Positions 61,213 to 64,000 of a stretch of 64,000 bases of DNA are shown here, piece by piece. The position numbers and the translations under genes are program-made. This DNA comes from Pseudomonadota bacterium (GTDB taxonomy: Bacteria; Pseudomonadota; Gammaproteobacteria; Steroidobacterales; Steroidobacteraceae): positions 85,659-149,658 of the forward strand of contig QGVD01000001.1 in the NCBI GenBank assembly GCA_003242685.1, in the 5' to 3' direction. Every line of letters begins with the position of its first letter. The first letter of the stretch is position 1. A model generated the notes under the pieces. That model had not been told where the DNA came from. It ran no database searches and worked only from the letters and a program-made list of their open reading frames with translations.

Positions 61213-63735
61213 ATGAGAATCAGGGGCAAGACGTTCCGCCGGACCTCGTGGTGGTCCGCATCGACGATCCTGGCCTTCACTGCCGCCCAGGGAATCCCGC
61301 AGGCCATCGCACAGGACCTCGGTGAGGAGCGGAAGCGCACGATCGACGAGATCATCGTCACCGCGCAGAAGCGCGAACAGAATCTGCAGGACGTGCCCAT
61401 CACGGTCACCGCGCTGTCCGGACAGCTCCTGCAGGACACGGGCGTGCGGGACATCAAGGACCTGACGCTCCTCACGCCCGGGCTCATCGTCACCTCGACG
61501 TCCAACGAGACGGTGACCACCGCACGCATCCGGGGCATCGGCACCGTCGGCGACAATCCGGGCCTCGAGTCCTCCGTCGGCATCGTCATCGACGGCGTGT
61601 ACCGGCCGCGCAACGGCGTGAGCTTCGGCGATCTCGGCGAGATCGAGCGCATCGAGGTGCTCAAGGGCCCGCAGGGGACGCTCTTCGGCAAGAACACCTC
61701 GGCCGGCGTCATCAACATCATCTCGCGCCAGCCGGAGTTCAACTTCGGCGCGAGCGTCGAGCTCGGCGTCGGCAACTTCGGCAGTCTCGAAGGCTCGGCA
61801 TCGATCACGGGACCGATCGCGCGTGACAAGGTCGCGGGCCGGCTGTACGTCGCCACGCGCGAGCGCGACGGCTTCTACGACGTGGTGACCGGCAAGGGAC
61901 CGCGGACGGTGACCGAAGACTACGACCGCAGCTTCTACACGGTGCGCGGCCAGTTGCTGTTCACGCCGTCCGAGAACGTAAGCGTGCGCCTGATCGGCGA
62001 CTACACCGATCGCGACGAGAACTGCTGTGCGGCCGTGCAGACGAACGTCGGCGCGAGCGGCGCGATCATCGACGCGCTGACGCCGGACGATCCCGGGGTC
62101 GCACGTCCCGCGGCGCCCTTCGACTGGGTCGCGTACTCGAACCGCCCGACGGACCAGAACATCGAGGACATGGGCCTGTCCGCGGAGGTCAACTGGGACA
62201 TCGGTGACATGACGTTCACGTCGATCACCGCCTGGCGCAACTGGGAGACGGTCAACGGACAGGACTCCGACTTCTCCACCGCCGACATTCTGTGGCGCCC
62301 CACGAACGGCGACTTCGGCAACGAGTTCGACATCTTCAGTCAGGAGCTCCGCCTCGCAGGTCAGACGGGACGCATCAACTGGCTGGTCGGCGGCTTCTTC
62401 GCCAGAGAGGAGCTGAGGAACAACCTCGCGCTCCTCTACGGCAGCGACATGGAGGCCTACTACAGCCTCGCGGTCTCCGGGCTCCTGCAGGCGATGGGTC
62501 TCATCGAGCAGCCCAATCCGGCGTTCGTGGCGCAGATGACGCAGCGACCCTTCGGCACGTCGTACGTCGTCGGCGAAGGCGCACGCGACGTCTTCGAGCA
62601 GGACTCGAAGAGCTGGGCGCTCTTCACGAACAACACCATCGCGTTCACCGACGCGCTGGAGCTGACGATCGGCCTGCGGTACACGAAGGAGGAGAAGACG
62701 CTCGATTCCGTGTACCAGAACGTCGGGAGCAACGGAGAGGCGTGCGCCGCCTCACGCGCCCGGCTGGCGCAGATCGCAGCGCAGATTCCGAACGTCACCA
62801 TTCCCGGCACGACGCTCAATCCGTTCGCCACGTACTACGGCCTCGGTTGCGCGACGTTCGCCGATCCGCTCTTCAACAATCTGGTCACTCACCAGGAGCT
62901 CGACGAGAGCGAGTGGAGCGGCACGGCGAAGCTCGCCTATCGCTTCACGGACGACGTGATGGCCTACGTGTCGTACGCGCGCGGCTACAAGGCGGGCGGC
63001 TTCAACCTGGACCGCGAGCGCACGAACAACAACCTGCCCAACTCCCCGCTGGCGCCTCCCATCCAGGCGGACCTGGACACGAGCTTCCCGAGCGAGCTGG
63101 TGGACTCCTACGAGCTCGGCGTGAAGACGCAGTGGGGCACGAGCCTGCTGTTGAACGGCGCCCTGTTCTATCAGGACTATCAGGACTTCCAGCTCAACAC
63201 CTTCACGGGCATCCAGTTCGTGGTCACGTCGCTGCCGCAGGTGGTGTCGAAGGGCGTTGACATCGACTGGGTCTGGTTCGCCCCGAACACACGGCTGACC
63301 CTGCAGGGCGGCATCACGTATGCCGACACGAAGATCGAGGAGTACGGCGCCGCGCTCGCCTTCTTCCACCCGCAGCGAAAGGGCGATCGGCTGTCCTTCG
63401 CACCGGAGTGGTCGGGAAGCCTCGCTCTCACCTACGAGCAGCCGATCGCGGGCCGTTATCTCTGGCGCACCAACATCGGCGCAAAGCTCACCTCCGACTA
63501 CAACACCGGATCCAACCTCGATCCGGGCAAGGCTCAGGATTCGGTGACACTGGTCAACGCGCGGCTCGGCTTCGGCGCGGACGACGGGAGCTGGATGGTC
63601 GAAGCGTGGGCGCAGAACCTCACCAACGAGGAGTACTACCAGGTGGTGTTCGACGCGACGCTGCAGACGGGCGTGCTCAATGCGTTCCTCGGCGCTCCGC
63701 GCACCTACGGACTCACGCTGCGCATGAACTTCTGA
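61213..63735 (+). CDS. TonB-dependent outer-membrane receptor
   Basis: 840 residues. Signal peptide ending near IAQD, TonB box/plug start (IDEIIVTAQKREQNLQDVP), plug motifs RGIGTVGDNPG and VLKGPQGTLFGKNT, and a C-terminal barrel ending in Phe (LTLRMNF). AAAGGGG lies 5 nt before ATG 61213. Last gene of the plus-strand cluster, 67 bp after the quinone oxidoreductase. Probably imports the substrate of the acyl-CoA pathway. The two receptors in the window are not close in sequence outside the shared motifs. Confidence 0.95.
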   Translation: MRIRGKTFRRTSWWSASTILAFTAAQGIPQAIAQDLGEERKRTIDEIIVTAQKREQNLQDVPITVTALSGQLLQDTGVRDIKDLTLLTPGLIVTSTSNETVTTARIRGIGTVGDNPGLESSVGIVIDGVYRPRNGVSFGDLGEIERIEVLKGPQGTLFGKNTSAGVINIISRQPEFNFGASVELGVGNFGSLEGSASITGPIARDKVAGRLYVATRERDGFYDVVTGKGPRTVTEDYDRSFYTVRGQLLFTPSENVSVRLIGDYTDRDENCCAAVQTNVGASGAIIDALTPDDPGVARPAAPFDWVAYSNRPTDQNIEDMGLSAEVNWDIGDMTFTSITAWRNWETVNGQDSDFSTADILWRPTNGDFGNEFDIFSQELRLAGQTGRINWLVGGFFAREELRNNLALLYGSDMEAYYSLAVSGLLQAMGLIEQPNPAFVAQMTQRPFGTSYVVGEGARDVFEQDSKSWALFTNNTIAFTDALELTIGLRYTKEEKTLDSVYQNVGSNGEACAASRARLAQIAAQIPNVTIPGTTLNPFATYYGLGCATFADPLFNNLVTHQELDESEWSGTAKLAYRFTDDVMAYVSYARGYKAGGFNLDRERTNNNLPNSPLAPPIQADLDTSFPSELVDSYELGVKTQWGTSLLLNGALFYQDYQDFQLNTFTGIQFVVTSLPQVVSKGVDIDWVWFAPNTRLTLQGGITYADTKIEEYGAALAFFHPQRKGDRLSFAPEWSGSLALTYEQPIAGRYLWRTNIGAKLTSDYNTGSNLDPGKAQDSVTLVNARLGFGADDGSWMVEAWAQNLTNEEYYQVVFDATLQTGVLNAFLGAPRTYGLTLRMNF

Positions 63736-63757
63736 GCGCACCGTGCGCTCTGCATCC

Positions 63758-63793
63758 CGGAAGGGGCCCGCAGGACGCGGGCCCCTTCCGTTT
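63758..63793 (+). terminator. Rho-independent terminator of the catabolic operon
   Basis: A perfect 14-bp stem (63758-63771 with 63777-63790), 5-nt loop AGGAC, followed by TTT. It lies 22 bp after the receptor stop. Confidence 0.85.
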
Positions 63794-63845
63794 CAGGCAC
63801 ACATCCTGCTGTCGCTGCTGATGCGATCGGTCCAACGGAGGAGCC

Positions 63846-63935
63846 ATGCGCAAGGGAATGCCCGTGGCGGTGCTCGCCACGTTTCTGGCCGCAGGCCAGG
63901 CCGTCGGGCGGGAAACGGGGGAGCGCCTCACCTAA
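63846..63935 (+). pseudogene. Start of a gene at the contig end, interrupted by TAA
   Basis: GGAGGAG precedes ATG 63846. The first 29 codons (MRKGMPVAVLATFLAAG, then QAVGRETGERLT) look like a signal peptide, then TAA. The same frame continues after the stop for 21 codons to the window end (SYPELANFSSDPAKI and onward). The last ~65 bases are far more A+T-rich than the rest, as expected of low-coverage contig ends, so the stop may be an error in a genuine exported protein. A real 29-residue peptide is the alternative. Confidence 0.35.
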
Positions 63936-64000
63936 AGCTACCCCGAGCTCGCCAATTTTTCGAGCGACCCCGCGAAAATCACAACAAAAACACTGGGCGG

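Overview
The window is about two-thirds G+C, densely coded, with no tRNA, rRNA, CRISPR array or insertion sequence that I can see. Gene content (TonB-dependent receptors, PQQ dehydrogenases, DUF883/YqjE/YqjK trio, NtrC-type regulator, RpoN, PEP carboxylase, EgtB/EgtD) suggests the chromosome of an aerobic heterotrophic proteobacterium, probably gammaproteobacterial (Steroidobacterales/Nevskiales-like is my guess; no marker gene settles it). Base 1 cuts a gene, and the last ~70 bases are unusually A+T-rich with an in-frame stop, so both edges look like contig ends.

Layout. (1) 1-13.5 kb, catabolic: two convergent paralogous PQQ dehydrogenases with fused cytochrome c, formate-tetrahydrofolate ligase (fhs, stop codon apparently lost), a serine hydrolase coupled to a protein of unknown function, a Tat-exported carotenoid/lignostilbene-type dioxygenase, a glutathione S-transferase and a TonB receptor. 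The combination recalls loci for lignin-derived aromatics, but that is inference. (2) 13.7-22.9 kb, mixed: TerC, CNNM/CBS membrane protein, PqaA-like hydrolase, ZIP transporter, PAP2 phosphatase, ergothioneine pair egtB-egtD, apt. (3) 23-44 kb, stress, envelope and regulation: ferritin-like protein, DUF883/YqjE/YqjK operon, CHASE3 kinase with two response regulators, SemiSWEET-like protein, hemerythrin, sigma-54 enhancer-binding protein, antiporter, two DUF2383-like helical proteins, DUF4142 lipoprotein, hybrid kinase, an rpoN gene outside its usual operon, BON protein, Arg/Ala-rich basic protein, OmpA and DUF4398 lipoproteins, topoisomerase IB and an ECF sigma factor. (4) 44-48 kb: acetyltransferase, ppc, EamA transporter. 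(5) 48.4-63.7 kb: a divergent CoA-thioester catabolic cluster (thiolase, FadB-like protein and MFS transporter one way; three acyl-CoA dehydrogenases, SDR, IclR, acyl-CoA ligase, quinone oxidoreductase and a TonB receptor the other).

The most notable pattern is regulatory. Between 16 and 43 kb I find thirteen -24/-12 (sigma-54) promoter candidates, all with the GG-N10-GC core and ten ending in exact TTGC(A/T), each a short distance upstream of a start codon or an RNA. They precede rpoN itself, the CHASE3 kinase, the ferritin-like, hemerythrin, SemiSWEET, DUF2383-like, basic Arg/Ala and egtB genes and several small unknowns. The one perfect match (34254-34269) has no convincing gene behind it: about 150 nt downstream lies a rho-independent terminator, so it appears to drive a sigma-54-dependent small RNA. 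Two of the sites form back-to-back divergent pairs. I read this as a sigma-54 stress island organised around an orphan, self-activating rpoN; this rests on reading by eye and needs a matrix scan and transcript mapping.
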